Positions 28,789 to 36,889 of a DNA stretch of 64,000 nucleotides are shown here, piece by piece. The stretch spans positions 50,202 to 114,201 of the forward strand of contig JAAWEL010000036.1 of the NCBI GenBank assembly GCA_022794255.1, given 5' to 3'. Position 1 is the first letter of the stretch; each line of letters starts with the position of its first letter. The translations under genes were made by a program, and so were the position numbers. The stretch is from Lachnospiraceae bacterium (GTDB lineage Bacteria > Bacillota > Clostridia > Lachnospirales > Lachnospiraceae). A model generated the notes under the pieces. The model made no database searches and was not told where the DNA came from. It was given only the letters and a program-made list of their open reading frames with translations.

Positions 28789-29709
28789 TTACAGCAATTC
28801 TGCTGCCACTCGCTCTGCATCTTCCAGTTTTTCTATATTAAGGACTTTTACCGTCCGGTTAATCTTTTTCATAAATCCTGCCAGGGTTTTCCCCGGCCCG
28901 ATTTCAACAAAAGTATCCACCCCATCCGCCAGGAGTAGCTCCATACTCTGCTGCCATCGAACAGAGGAGGACACCTGCTCCACCAAAAGGGGTTTTACAC
29001 AAGCTGCATCTGTCACATACTGAGCCGTCACATTGGCCACATAGGGAACCTGGGGAGTATGTACCTCCACTGTATCTAGCACTTTGCCCAGCTTCTCCCC
29101 TGCCCCGGTCAGCATCCGGGAGTGGAAAGGTCCGCTTACATTCAGCATAACCGTGCGCTTTGCCCCGGCCTCCTTCAGCTTACTACAGGCAAATTCCACA
29201 GCTTCCTTTTTTCCGGAAATAACGATCTGGCCCGGACAATTGTAATTGGCGATCTGTACCCCTTCTATATCAGCAATCACTGCCTCAATCGATGGGGCAT
29301 CCATAGCCAGCACTGCTGCCATAGCCCCCTGTCCTACAGGTACCTCCTCCTGCATCAGGATTCCCCTTTGCCTTACAGTGGCAATGGCATCTGCCTCGCT
29401 CATCACCCCCGCAGCATAGAGGGCACAATATTCTCCCAGGCTAAGGCCTGCTGTCACATCTGGCTTTAACCCCTTTTCCTCCAGCACCTTTGTCATGGCA
29501 ATACTGACCGTTACCATGGCAGCCTGGGTGTACTCCGTAATATCCAAACGCTCATTTTCTGTAAAACACAGCTCTGGAACAGAAAACCCCAGCAGCTCAC
29601 TAGCCAGGTCAAATACCTGCTTTCCAACTTTTGTCTGCTCATAAAAGTCCTGGCCCATTCCGCACACCTGCGCACCCTGTCCCGGATAAATAAATGCAAT
29701 CTTACTCAT
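28789..29709 (-). CDS. fabD: Malonyl-CoA:ACP transacylase FabD
   Basis: This 306-residue acyltransferase loads malonate onto ACP. It opens with AFIYPGQGAQVCGMG. The nucleophile elbow is GLSLGEYCALYA with Ser90; the residue before the Ser is Leu instead of the more common His. The second catalytic His is in SGPFHSRML. It lies 51 bases after fabK. Confidence 0.96.
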   Translation of the reverse strand: MSKIAFIYPGQGAQVCGMGQDFYEQTKVGKQVFDLASELLGFSVPELCFTENERLDITEYTQAAMVTVSIAMTKVLEEKGLKPDVTAGLSLGEYCALYAAGVMSEADAIATVRQRGILMQEEVPVGQGAMAAVLAMDAPSIEAVIADIEGVQIANYNCPGQIVISGKKEAVEFACSKLKEAGAKRTVMLNVSGPFHSRMLTGAGEKLGKVLDTVEVHTPQVPYVANVTAQYVTDAACVKPLLVEQVSSSVRWQQSMELLLADGVDTFVEIGPGKTLAGFMKKINRTVKVLNIEKLEDAERVAAELL

Positions 29710-29760
29710 TGACTGTACTCCTTCTTTCTCCTGCTGGTTTTCTGCTCCGCTCTGCTGGTC

Positions 29761-30684
29761 TTATCTACCCAAAAGTTTTCTGGCCTGCTCCATCATCTCG
29801 TCAATCATTTCTTTACAAGTCTGTTCTTTGTTTACCATCCCGGCGATCTGGCCTGCCATCACTGTGCCATGAACCACATCCCCTTCCTGCACTGCTTTTC
29901 GCAGCATACCCAGAGTCAGATATTCCAGCTCCTCAAAGCTCTTTCCTTCCTGCTCCAGTCGCATATATTCTCTGGTCATCTGATTGCGCAGGCCACGCAC
30001 CGGGTGTCCATGGCTTCTGCCTGTAACTGTGGAATCGATATCCTTTGCCTTGATAACCCGATCTTTATAGTTCTGATGAACCACACATTCCTTTGCCACC
30101 AAAAAGCGGGTTCCCATCTGAACAGCTTCTGCTCCCAGCATAAAAACAGCTGCAATGCCTCTGCCGTCACCAATGCCACCAGCTGCAATCACTGGAATGG
30201 ACACTGCATCCACCACCTGAGGTACCAGAGTCATGGTGGTCGCCTCACCGATATGGCCGCCGGACTCTGTACCCTCTGCCACCACTGCATCTGCACCATA
30301 TTTCTCCATACGCTTTGCCAGGGCCACGGAAGCAACCACTGGTATCACACGGATCCCCGCTTCCTTCCACATATCCATATATTTTTCCGGGTTGCCGGCA
30401 CCGGTAGTCACCACCTTAACGCCTTCTTCCACAACCACCCTGGCCACATCATCCGCATGGGGACTCATAAGCATTACATTAACGCCAAAAGGCTTGTCCG
30501 TCACTTCCTTCACCTTGCGGATATAATCACGGATCACCTCACCTGGCGCATTGGCGCCGCCAATCAGCCCCAGTCCCCCGGCTTCTGAAACAGCCGCCGC
30601 CAGATGATTCTCCGCCACCCAAGCCATGCCACCCTGAATAACCGGATACTCAATTCCCAATAGTTCCGTAATTCTAGTATTCAT
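29761..30684 (-). CDS. fabK: FMN-dependent enoyl-ACP reductase FabK
   Basis: This 307-residue flavoenzyme performs the last reduction of each elongation cycle, in place of FabI. It shows YPVIQGGMAWVAE, EGTESGGHIGEATT with the conserved His, AAGGIGDGRG and the FMN phosphate site QMGTRFLVAKEC. The ATG at 30684 has GGAGG 5 bases upstream, and an in-frame GTG at 30696 is less likely. No fabI is visible here. Its place between acpP and fabD supports FabK rather than a general nitronate monooxygenase. Confidence 0.95.
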   Translation of the reverse strand: MNTRITELLGIEYPVIQGGMAWVAENHLAAAVSEAGGLGLIGGANAPGEVIRDYIRKVKEVTDKPFGVNVMLMSPHADDVARVVVEEGVKVVTTGAGNPEKYMDMWKEAGIRVIPVVASVALAKRMEKYGADAVVAEGTESGGHIGEATTMTLVPQVVDAVSIPVIAAGGIGDGRGIAAVFMLGAEAVQMGTRFLVAKECVVHQNYKDRVIKAKDIDSTVTGRSHGHPVRGLRNQMTREYMRLEQEGKSFEELEYLTLGMLRKAVQEGDVVHGTVMAGQIAGMVNKEQTCKEMIDEMMEQARKLLGR

Positions 30685-30752
30685 ACATTCCTCCACTATG
30701 CTATTTCAAGCTTTCTGTAAATCCTATAAATATAAGAGGAAGGTGCAGGGCA

Positions 30753-30986
30753 TTACGCCTCCACACCTTTATCCTTCAGGTAATTCATCACATCGCCAAC
30801 TGTCAGCAGATTCTGCAGATCATCGGAAGGAATCTCAATGGAATACTCATCCTCCAAAGCCATCACCAGTTCAAACAGATCCAAAGAATCTGCTCCCAAA
30901 TCCTCTTTGAAGGAAGCTGCCTCTGTAACAATATCCTCCTCAACACTCAACTGCTCTGCGATAATCTCTTTCATTCTTTCTAACAT
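30753..30986 (-). CDS. acpP: Acyl carrier protein
   Basis: This 77-residue acidic four-helix protein carries the growing acyl chain on phosphopantetheine attached to Ser34 in EDLGADSLDLFEL. The start is the ATG at 30986, with AAGGAGA 8 bases upstream. An in-frame ATG at 31010 would give an atypical extra N terminus. It lies between fabH and fabK. Confidence 0.96.
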   Translation of the reverse strand: MLERMKEIIAEQLSVEEDIVTEAASFKEDLGADSLDLFELVMALEDEYSIEIPSDDLQNLLTVGDVMNYLKDKGVEA

Positions 30987-31094
30987 GGTTTTACTCTCCT
31001 TTTCTTTCATATGCTTTTTGGCATTGCCTTCCCCATTATAGTGGGACTTTATAATTTTTTCTATATAAATTTTCTTAAAAAGAAAATCTATGGA

Positions 31095-32057
31095 CTACCA
31101 TTCCAGCAGCGCTGCTCCCCAGGTCAGTCCTGCCCCAAACCCAGACAACATAATCCGATCTCCTGGTTTTAGCCGTCCTTCCCGGTTCATCTCATCCAAA
31201 AGGATCGGAACTGTTGCTGCGGAAGTATTTCCATAATATTCCATATTCATAGGAAATTTGTCCAGGGGCTGTTTAAGTCGTTTTGCCACTGCCTCCACAA
31301 TCCGGTAGTTCGCCTGATGAAGCACAAAGTATTTAACCTGCTCTATGTCGGTATCTGACTCCTCCAACACCTGATGAATACATTCCGGAACCTTCTTAAC
31401 AGCAAATTTAAACACTTCCTGTCCATCCATATGCAAAAATCCCAGCTGAGGCGCTTTTCCATCTGCAAAGCTGCCATTCGTGCGAGACACACAGGAAAGC
31501 ACATTCCAGCGATTCCCATCAGAACCCATAACCGTCTGAATAAGGCCGGAATCCGCCGCTTTCATTACTGCTGCCCCGGCCCCGTCACCAAAAAGCACAC
31601 AGGTACTCCGATCCCTCCAGTCAGTCAGCTTACTGAGACAGTCTGCCCCTATCACCAGCCCGGTCTTATACACCCCGGCCCGGATAAATGCCCAAAGCGT
31701 ATCCATGGCAAACAAAAATCCGGAACAGGCAGCGCTCACATCATAAGCCACTGCATTGCCTGCTCCCAAGGCTGCCTGTACTTCGCAGGCCACACTGGGA
31801 AAGCAATGATCCCCCGAAGTAGTTCCCACAAGAATCAGCTCCAGCTCCTCTGCATCTGTGCCGGCGTTTTCCAAAGCCCTTTTGGCCGCTTCTGCTGCCA
31901 TATAGCTGGTGCTCTCCTCCACGGCGATCCGCCGTTGCCGGATACCAGTTCTCCCGGCAATCCATTCATCGCTGGTGTCTACAATCTGTGCCAGCTCATC
32001 ATTGGTTACAATCCGTGCCGGCACGTAGGAGCCGGTTCCTATTATTTTGCCTGTCAT
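31095..32057 (-). CDS. fabH: Beta-ketoacyl-ACP synthase III FabH
   Basis: This 320-residue enzyme starts each chain by joining acyl-CoA and malonyl-ACP. The Cys-His-Asn triad is visible: Cys111 in VSAACSGFLFAMD, His in FVLHQANYRI and Asn in YYGNTSAATVP. It is the first gene of the FAS operon and follows the promoter and putative FabT box. The 108-base gap to acpP contains an AT-rich inverted repeat (around 31068-31090) that may be a weak attenuator. Confidence 0.97.
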   Translation of the reverse strand: MTGKIIGTGSYVPARIVTNDELAQIVDTSDEWIAGRTGIRQRRIAVEESTSYMAAEAAKRALENAGTDAEELELILVGTTSGDHCFPSVACEVQAALGAGNAVAYDVSAACSGFLFAMDTLWAFIRAGVYKTGLVIGADCLSKLTDWRDRSTCVLFGDGAGAAVMKAADSGLIQTVMGSDGNRWNVLSCVSRTNGSFADGKAPQLGFLHMDGQEVFKFAVKKVPECIHQVLEESDTDIEQVKYFVLHQANYRIVEAVAKRLKQPLDKFPMNMEYYGNTSAATVPILLDEMNREGRLKPGDRIMLSGFGAGLTWGAALLEW

Positions 32058-32140
32058 AACTTATCCCTTATATTTTGATGTCTTGATGCAAAAAATAATG
32101 CCTTAAAAATAATTCTTAAATTTAGTTTTAATCTCAAATG

Positions 32141-32155
32141 TTTTGATATTCAAAA
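32141..32155 (-). promoter_or_regulatory. Putative FabT-type operator before fabH
   Basis: TTTTGA-TAT-TCAAAA is a perfect inverted repeat with a 3-base spacer, very similar to the FabT box I know from streptococci (TTTGA-TTA-TCAAA). It lies 11 bases downstream of the -10 element, where a bound repressor would block transcription. That the MarR protein at 19589-20032 is its binder is an inference. Confidence 0.75.
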
Positions 32156-32166
32156 TATTTATTTGT

Positions 32167-32195
32167 ATTCTATATAAGATTGAAGAATTTGTCAA
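32167..32195 (-). promoter_or_regulatory. Near-consensus sigma-A promoter of the FAS operon
   Basis: On the minus strand, TTGACA (32195-32190) and TAGAAT (32172-32167) are 17 bases apart. The likely transcription start is around 32160, leaving a leader of about 100 bases before fabH. Confidence 0.85.
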
Positions 32196-32390
32196 GAAGT
32201 ATTTATCGACAAATCATGTTTTTCTAAAGACTCTTCTGCTGTTTTTATGGAACAAGCAAAGTTTTCCTATCATATAACTAGGGTATTTTTTATCAAAACT
32301 ATTATTTTCCATATATTGTCAAATATTTTTTCTAATCATTCCCAATATACAGAACTCAAAAAAATTATATAATTATTAACAAATATCTTA

Positions 32391-32419
32391 TTGTTTTCTT
32401 ACATTTTTTGTGATATACT
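32391..32419 (+). promoter_or_regulatory. Extended -10 promoter for the HPr-like gene
   Basis: TTGTTT (32391-32396), a 17-base spacer ending in TGA, then TATACT (32414-32419). It lies 94 bases before the start codon. The region 32196-32390 between the two divergent promoters is very AT-rich, and I see nothing else in it. Confidence 0.7.
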
Positions 32420-32513
32420 AACTTTATATCCAATTTATGCTGTTTGGTATGTTCATCTTTAACTCATTTACTTGCGAAGGTTTCAAATGGAATTCCCTTA
32501 CAAAAGGAGGTTG

Positions 32514-32768
32514 ATGGGATTGATCAGAAGGCAAATAGACACATGTCGCCGCTGCACTCCCGTACCGATTTCATTTCTTATCCACACAGCACGCGCATTT
32601 GATTGCGACATCTATATTAACTGCAATAACAAGCAGATCAATGTGAAAAGCTACGATGAAATGATTCGGGACATGTCGGCACGTGCAAAATCACTGGTAT
32701 TTTTTTTCAACGGATCAGACGAGTTAGCTGCACAACAAAAAATCGAAAGGATTTTTCTCAGCCAATGA
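32514..32768 (+). CDS. HPr-like protein lacking the phospho-accepting histidine
   Basis: This small protein of about 84 residues aligns with HPr from its first helix on: SFLIHTARAFDCDIYI against HPr's TLLVQTASKFNSDINL, then NNKQINVKSYDEM and the final helix LAAQQKIERIF. The segment that normally reads GIHARPA is RCTPVPI here, so the position of His15 holds another residue. It cannot work as a normal PTS phosphocarrier; a regulatory or structural role is possible. The start is unclear: AGGAGG lies only 3 bases before the ATG at 32514 but 9 bases before an in-frame TTG at 32520. It is divergent from the FAS operon. Confidence 0.72.
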   Translation: MGLIRRQIDTCRRCTPVPISFLIHTARAFDCDIYINCNNKQINVKSYDEMIRDMSARAKSLVFFFNGSDELAAQQKIERIFLSQ

Positions 32769-32782
32769 ATACGGACATTATT

Positions 32783-32827
32783 AAAAGGCGATGAAGATTT
32801 CAATATTGAAGTCTTCCATCGCCTTTT
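32783..32827. terminator. Long bidirectional terminator hairpin
   Basis: AAAAGGCGATG pairs with CATCGCCTTTT, continued inward by AAGA/TCTT and TTCAATATTGAA. A and T runs at both ends allow it to end both the HPr-like gene and the convergent ABC-F gene. Confidence 0.88.
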
Positions 32828-32876
32828 CATTGTTAATCTGGTGTTGCATGAATCCTTAGACAAGCTCTATTCCTTA

Positions 32877-34514
32877 TCAGTTATCCTCTGCCTGTTTCTC
32901 TGACACAGAGAACACGAAACGCTTTCTTGCCATCTCATCATTGGCAAGATACTCGTCATAGGTAGTGATCTTATCAATCAGCTTTCCACCTACAATCTCC
33001 ATAATCCGGTTAGCCGTAGTCTGCACAATCTGATGATCGCGGGAAGAAAAAATCAACACACCAGGGAATTTCACCAAACCTGTGTTTAAGGCGGTGATTG
33101 CCTCCATGTCCAAATGATCCGTGGGCTCATCTAACATCAGCACATTCGCACCTGATATCATCAGCTTTGAAAGCATACAGCGTACCTTTTCGCCACCGGA
33201 CAACACCTTCACTTTCTTCACACCATCCTCACCAGCAAACAACATCCGCCCCAAAAAGCCACGCACATAAGTAGCGTCTTTCTCCGGAGAATACTGAGTC
33301 AGCCAGTCCACTATTGTATCATCATTGTCAAACTCCCCGCTGTTATCCTTAGGGAAATAAGACTGAGTAGTGGTCAGCCCCCACTTATAAGAGCCTTCGT
33401 CTGGCTCCATCTCTCCGGCCAGAATCTTAAAGAGAACCGTCTTTGCCTGCTCATTAGGACCTACCAAAGCCACCTTGTCCTCTCTCCCTAAAGTAAAGGT
33501 CAGCCCGTCTAAGACCTTGACACCATCAATTGTCTTTGTAAGATTCTCCACACTGAGGACCTCATTACCGATCTCCCGAAAGGGACGAAAATCAATATAA
33601 GGATATTTTCTGCTAGACGGCTTGATATCATCCAGCTCAATCTTTTCCAGAGCCCGCTTTCTAGAGGTTGCCTGCTTGGATTTTGAGGCATTGGCAGAGA
33701 AGCGCTGGATAAACTCCTGCAGCTCCTTGATCTTCTCTTCCTTCTTGCGATTGGCCTCCTTCATCTGCTTGACCATCAGCTGACTGGACTCATACCAGAA
33801 ATCATAGTTACCAGCATAAAGCTGAATCTTACCATAATCGATATCTGCAATATTGGTACAAACCTTGTTAAGGAAATACCGGTCATGAGAAACCACTATC
33901 ACTGTATTTTCAAAATTGATCAGAAAGTCCGCCAACCAGGCAATTGCATCTAAATCCAGATGGTTGGTGGGCTCATCCAAAAGCAGAATGTCCGGATTGC
34001 CAAAAAGCGCCTGAGCCAGCAGTACCTTTACCTTTAAAGCACCTGTCAGATCACTCATAGGCGTATAATGAAACTCCGTATCCACTCCCAGACCATTCAG
34101 CAAATTGGCAGCATCCGACTCGGCTTCCCAGCCATTCATTTCTGCAAATTCTGCCTCCAAATCAGCAGCCTTAATGCCATCCTCATCAGTAAAATCCTCT
34201 TTCATATAAATAGCATCTTTTTCCTTCATCACCTGATACAGCCGGGGATTCCCCATAATCACCGTATCAAGCACCGGGAATTCATCATATTTAAAATGAT
34301 CCTGCTGCAGAAAGGACAAACGCTGTCCCTGGGAAATTACCACGTCTCCGTTCGTTGGCTCTAGCTGTCCGGAAAGGATTTTTAAAAATGTAGATTTCCC
34401 TGCCCCGTTGGCACCAATCAGGCCATAGCAATTCCCCTCTGTGAATTTGATATTCACATCCTCAAATAAGGCTTTCTTTCCCACTCTCAATGTGACATTA
34501 TTTGCACTAATCAT
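32877..34514 (-). CDS. ABC-F family ATPase of the YkpA/YbiT type
   Basis: This 545-residue protein has two ABC ATPase domains and no membrane part, as in ribosome-associated ABC-F translation factors. Domain 1 has Walker A GANGAGKSTFLK and LLLDEPTNHLDLD. The linker helix includes FSANASKSKQATSRKRALEK, a hallmark of the YkpA/YbiT branch. Domain 2 has a canonical signature VLSGGEKVRCMLS but an altered Walker A (GPNEQAKTVLFK) and a switch SSRDH in place of SHDH. Domain 1 has an altered signature (LTGALKVKVLL). These changes are partly shared with Bacillus YkpA. Its role is probably translation-linked; resistance is not indicated. Confidence 0.9.
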   Translation of the reverse strand: MISANNVTLRVGKKALFEDVNIKFTEGNCYGLIGANGAGKSTFLKILSGQLEPTNGDVVISQGQRLSFLQQDHFKYDEFPVLDTVIMGNPRLYQVMKEKDAIYMKEDFTDEDGIKAADLEAEFAEMNGWEAESDAANLLNGLGVDTEFHYTPMSDLTGALKVKVLLAQALFGNPDILLLDEPTNHLDLDAIAWLADFLINFENTVIVVSHDRYFLNKVCTNIADIDYGKIQLYAGNYDFWYESSQLMVKQMKEANRKKEEKIKELQEFIQRFSANASKSKQATSRKRALEKIELDDIKPSSRKYPYIDFRPFREIGNEVLSVENLTKTIDGVKVLDGLTFTLGREDKVALVGPNEQAKTVLFKILAGEMEPDEGSYKWGLTTTQSYFPKDNSGEFDNDDTIVDWLTQYSPEKDATYVRGFLGRMLFAGEDGVKKVKVLSGGEKVRCMLSKLMISGANVLMLDEPTDHLDMEAITALNTGLVKFPGVLIFSSRDHQIVQTTANRIMEIVGGKLIDKITTYDEYLANDEMARKRFVFSVSEKQAEDN

Positions 34515-34554
34515 ATTTAAACCCCTGTTTTCCTAATATTCTCATTGTGGCTTA

Positions 34555-34583
34555 AGTATACATGGATTGAGAAAAAAAGGCAA
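34555..34583 (-). promoter_or_regulatory. Sigma-A promoter for the ABC-F gene
   Basis: On the minus strand, TTGCCT (34583-34578) and TATACT (34560-34555) are 17 bases apart, 40 bases before the ABC-F start. Confidence 0.65.
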
Positions 34584-34634
34584 GGGGCAATTCGCCTGAC
34601 AAAAGAATGGTTCCATCAGACCAGAATGATTGGC

Positions 34635-34663
34635 TTGTCATTTTCTTGAAAATATAGTATATT
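34635..34663 (+). promoter_or_regulatory. Sigma-A promoter for ddh
   Basis: TTGTCA (34635-34640), a 17-base spacer, then TATATT (34658-34663), about 108 bases before the start codon. Confidence 0.65.
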
Positions 34664-34771
34664 TCCAATTAGATACATATTTTCGCAGTCCGGAATTATT
34701 TGCATCAAGCGTTTGCGGACAGCAGACAGAAGGACAAAAAGAACTATTATTATGAAGGAAGGGAACAACAT

Positions 34772-35758
34772 ATGACGATCAGGATAGGCATTTTAGGTTA
34801 TGGGAATCTGGGCAGGGGAGTGGAGTGTGCAATCAAACACAATCCAGATATGGAGCTTGCAGCAGTGTTTACCAGAAGAGATCCAGGAAGCGTAAATGTT
34901 TTGACAGCTGGAGTGAAAGTATATAGCGCAGATGAGGCTCCTCTGAAAAAGGACGAGATTGATGTGATGATTCTCTGTGGCGGCAGTGCCACGGATCTGC
35001 CAGTGCAAACACCAGAAATGGCAAAATATTTTAATGTGGTGGACAGCTTTGACACCCACGCAAAAATCCCCCAGCATTTTGACGCAGTAGACAAGACAGC
35101 AAAAGAAAGCGGCCATGTGGGAATCATTTCCGTGGGATGGGACCCGGGAATGTTTTCTCTGAACCGGCTGTATGGAAACGGAATTTTGCCAGGAAGCGCT
35201 GACTATACTTTCTGGGGAAAGGGCGTAAGCCAGGGACATTCGGATGCAATCCGGAGAATTGATGGTGTGAAGGACGCCAGACAGTATACAATTCCTGTGG
35301 AAAGCGCCTTGGAGTCCGTGCGCAGCGGCAGCAATCCAAATCTTACAACCAGGCAGAAGCATACCAGAGAATGCTTTGTGGTAGCTGAGGAAGGGGCTGA
35401 CTTAAGAAAGATTGAAGATACGATTATAAATATGCCCAACTATTTCGCAGACTATGACACAACGGTACATTTTATCAGCCAGGAAGAACTGCAGCAAAAC
35501 CATAGTGGGATTCCCCATGGGGGATTTGTCATCCACAGCGGCAAGACCGGATGGGAGGATGAGAATAACCATGTGATTGAGTATCATCTGAAACTGGATT
35601 CCAATCCGGAATTTACTTCCTCTGTGCTGACTGCTTATGCCCGGGCAGCCTATCGTCTGAATCAGGAAGGCCAGCGGGGATGTAAAAGTGTTTTTGATGT
35701 GGCACCCGCTTATCTCAGTTCCTTAGACGGGGCGGAGCTGCGCAGGCGGTTACTGTAA
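34772..35758 (+). CDS. ddh: meso-Diaminopimelate dehydrogenase
   Basis: This 328-residue NADPH enzyme makes meso-diaminopimelate in one step from tetrahydrodipicolinate, for lysine and peptidoglycan. It has the N-terminal Rossmann loop GILGYGNLGRGVE, the segment CGGSATDLPVQTP, and substrate-site stretches SVGWDPGMFSLNR and YTFWGKGVSQGHSDAIR. I chose the ATG at 34772, with AAGGAAGGGA upstream. The frame opens 24 codons earlier without a ribosome site. It is monocistronic. Confidence 0.95.
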   Translation: MTIRIGILGYGNLGRGVECAIKHNPDMELAAVFTRRDPGSVNVLTAGVKVYSADEAPLKKDEIDVMILCGGSATDLPVQTPEMAKYFNVVDSFDTHAKIPQHFDAVDKTAKESGHVGIISVGWDPGMFSLNRLYGNGILPGSADYTFWGKGVSQGHSDAIRRIDGVKDARQYTIPVESALESVRSGSNPNLTTRQKHTRECFVVAEEGADLRKIEDTIINMPNYFADYDTTVHFISQEELQQNHSGIPHGGFVIHSGKTGWEDENNHVIEYHLKLDSNPEFTSSVLTAYARAAYRLNQEGQRGCKSVFDVAPAYLSSLDGAELRRRLL

Positions 35759-35801
35759 AAGCACTCCGTTTCCTTTTATATCATCCTCCAAATACACGCA
35801 A

Positions 35802-35837
35802 AGAGCCGGTAGTCACATTGCATGTGCTGTCGGCTCT
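35802..35837. terminator. Bidirectional terminator between ddh and the sugar-acid operon
   Basis: AGAGCCG pairs with CGGCTCT, with a second helix inside (CACAT/ATGTG). It lies between two convergent stop codons. Confidence 0.75.
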
Positions 35838-35862
35838 GTTTAAATCATGGGCAAGGCTTTTG

Positions 35863-36885
35863 TCAAATAAGCTGCCTGGTGTGTGGTATGTTTTCTTTTA
35901 CACAAAACATTACCTTGCAGGCTGACGGCGGTGGTGCAAATCCTTTTTCTCCCTGACTAAGCGGCAAGGTATAATTGAGGAGCTTTTCATACCCTAGTCT
36001 CCTCCCTGCCAGCCCGGTAGCAATGGTAAAATCCTGACGGGTGCAGTTGCGGACAAACCGGATTTCAAATTCCCGGAACATTCCCTTCTGAAAATTCATC
36101 ACAGGAGGGGTTTTGTAGCCTGCCACCACTACTATCCTTCCATTGATCTTTACTGCATCCGGCAAAAGCTCGGCTACTGGCTGCACTCCGGCACAGTCAT
36201 ATACATAATCGGCCCCCATGCCGTCCGTTCTGTCATAAACCTGTTTTATGATATCCGATTCCGGATCCAGCACCTCGAATCCCAGGTCCTCAGCCATAGC
36301 CCGCCGCAGTGGATTTGGCTCACACATCATCAGCTTCTCTGCCCCAAAGCTCCTTAGGGTGATCGCTACGGAAAGCCCAATCCCGCCGGCCCCAAACACC
36401 AGGACACTGTCTCCCGGCCGATATCCTCCCTTCCTTGCAGCATGAACAGAAATGCCTATGGGTTCAATAAATGCTGCGGTCTGCGGATCTATCCCCTCCG
36501 GCACTGGACAGATCATTTCATCCGGCACCTGAACATATTCGGCCATCCCGCCATCCAGGTCAATCCCGATCAGCTTTAGGGATTCACACACATGAAATTG
36601 TCCATTCCTGCATCGCTCACATATACCGCAGGGCAAATAAGGGAATGCAGTCACCAATGTTCCTCTGGGATATCGGGGATGATCGGATGCAATGGTGCCG
36701 GAAAACTCATGTCCCATAATCAGAGGTGCCTTTGCCCTTGGATGTTTGCCTTTCAAAATCGTCACATCACTTCCACAAATTCCTGCATAAGCCACCTGAA
36801 TCAGCGTCCATCCCTCCCGAGGCCGGATCATGGGAACCTCCTGGAACATTACCCGATTGGTTCCCTCATAAACCAATGCTTTCAT
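35863..36885 (-). CDS. Zinc-dependent alcohol (polyol/sugar) dehydrogenase, last gene of the sugar-acid operon
   Basis: This 340-residue medium-chain dehydrogenase has the catalytic zinc site (ICGSDVTILKG, GHEFSGTI and a later Glu), a structural zinc loop CGICERCRNGQFHVCE, and the Rossmann motif VFGAGGIGLSV. It resembles sorbitol, threonine and idonate dehydrogenases and probably oxidises a secondary alcohol of a sugar or sugar acid with NAD. It starts 4 bases after the second permease gene. The substrate is not readable from sequence. Confidence 0.88.
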   Translation of the reverse strand: MKALVYEGTNRVMFQEVPMIRPREGWTLIQVAYAGICGSDVTILKGKHPRAKAPLIMGHEFSGTIASDHPRYPRGTLVTAFPYLPCGICERCRNGQFHVCESLKLIGIDLDGGMAEYVQVPDEMICPVPEGIDPQTAAFIEPIGISVHAARKGGYRPGDSVLVFGAGGIGLSVAITLRSFGAEKLMMCEPNPLRRAMAEDLGFEVLDPESDIIKQVYDRTDGMGADYVYDCAGVQPVAELLPDAVKINGRIVVVAGYKTPPVMNFQKGMFREFEIRFVRNCTRQDFTIATGLAGRRLGYEKLLNYTLPLSQGEKGFAPPPSACKVMFCVKENIPHTRQLI

Positions 36886-36889
36886 CTCT

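Noticed and set aside
31060..31092. AT-rich inverted repeat between fabH and acpP as a terminator
   Set aside because: The stem is almost all A-T and lies inside a continuous operon. A full terminator is unlikely; weak attenuation or mRNA processing cannot be excluded.
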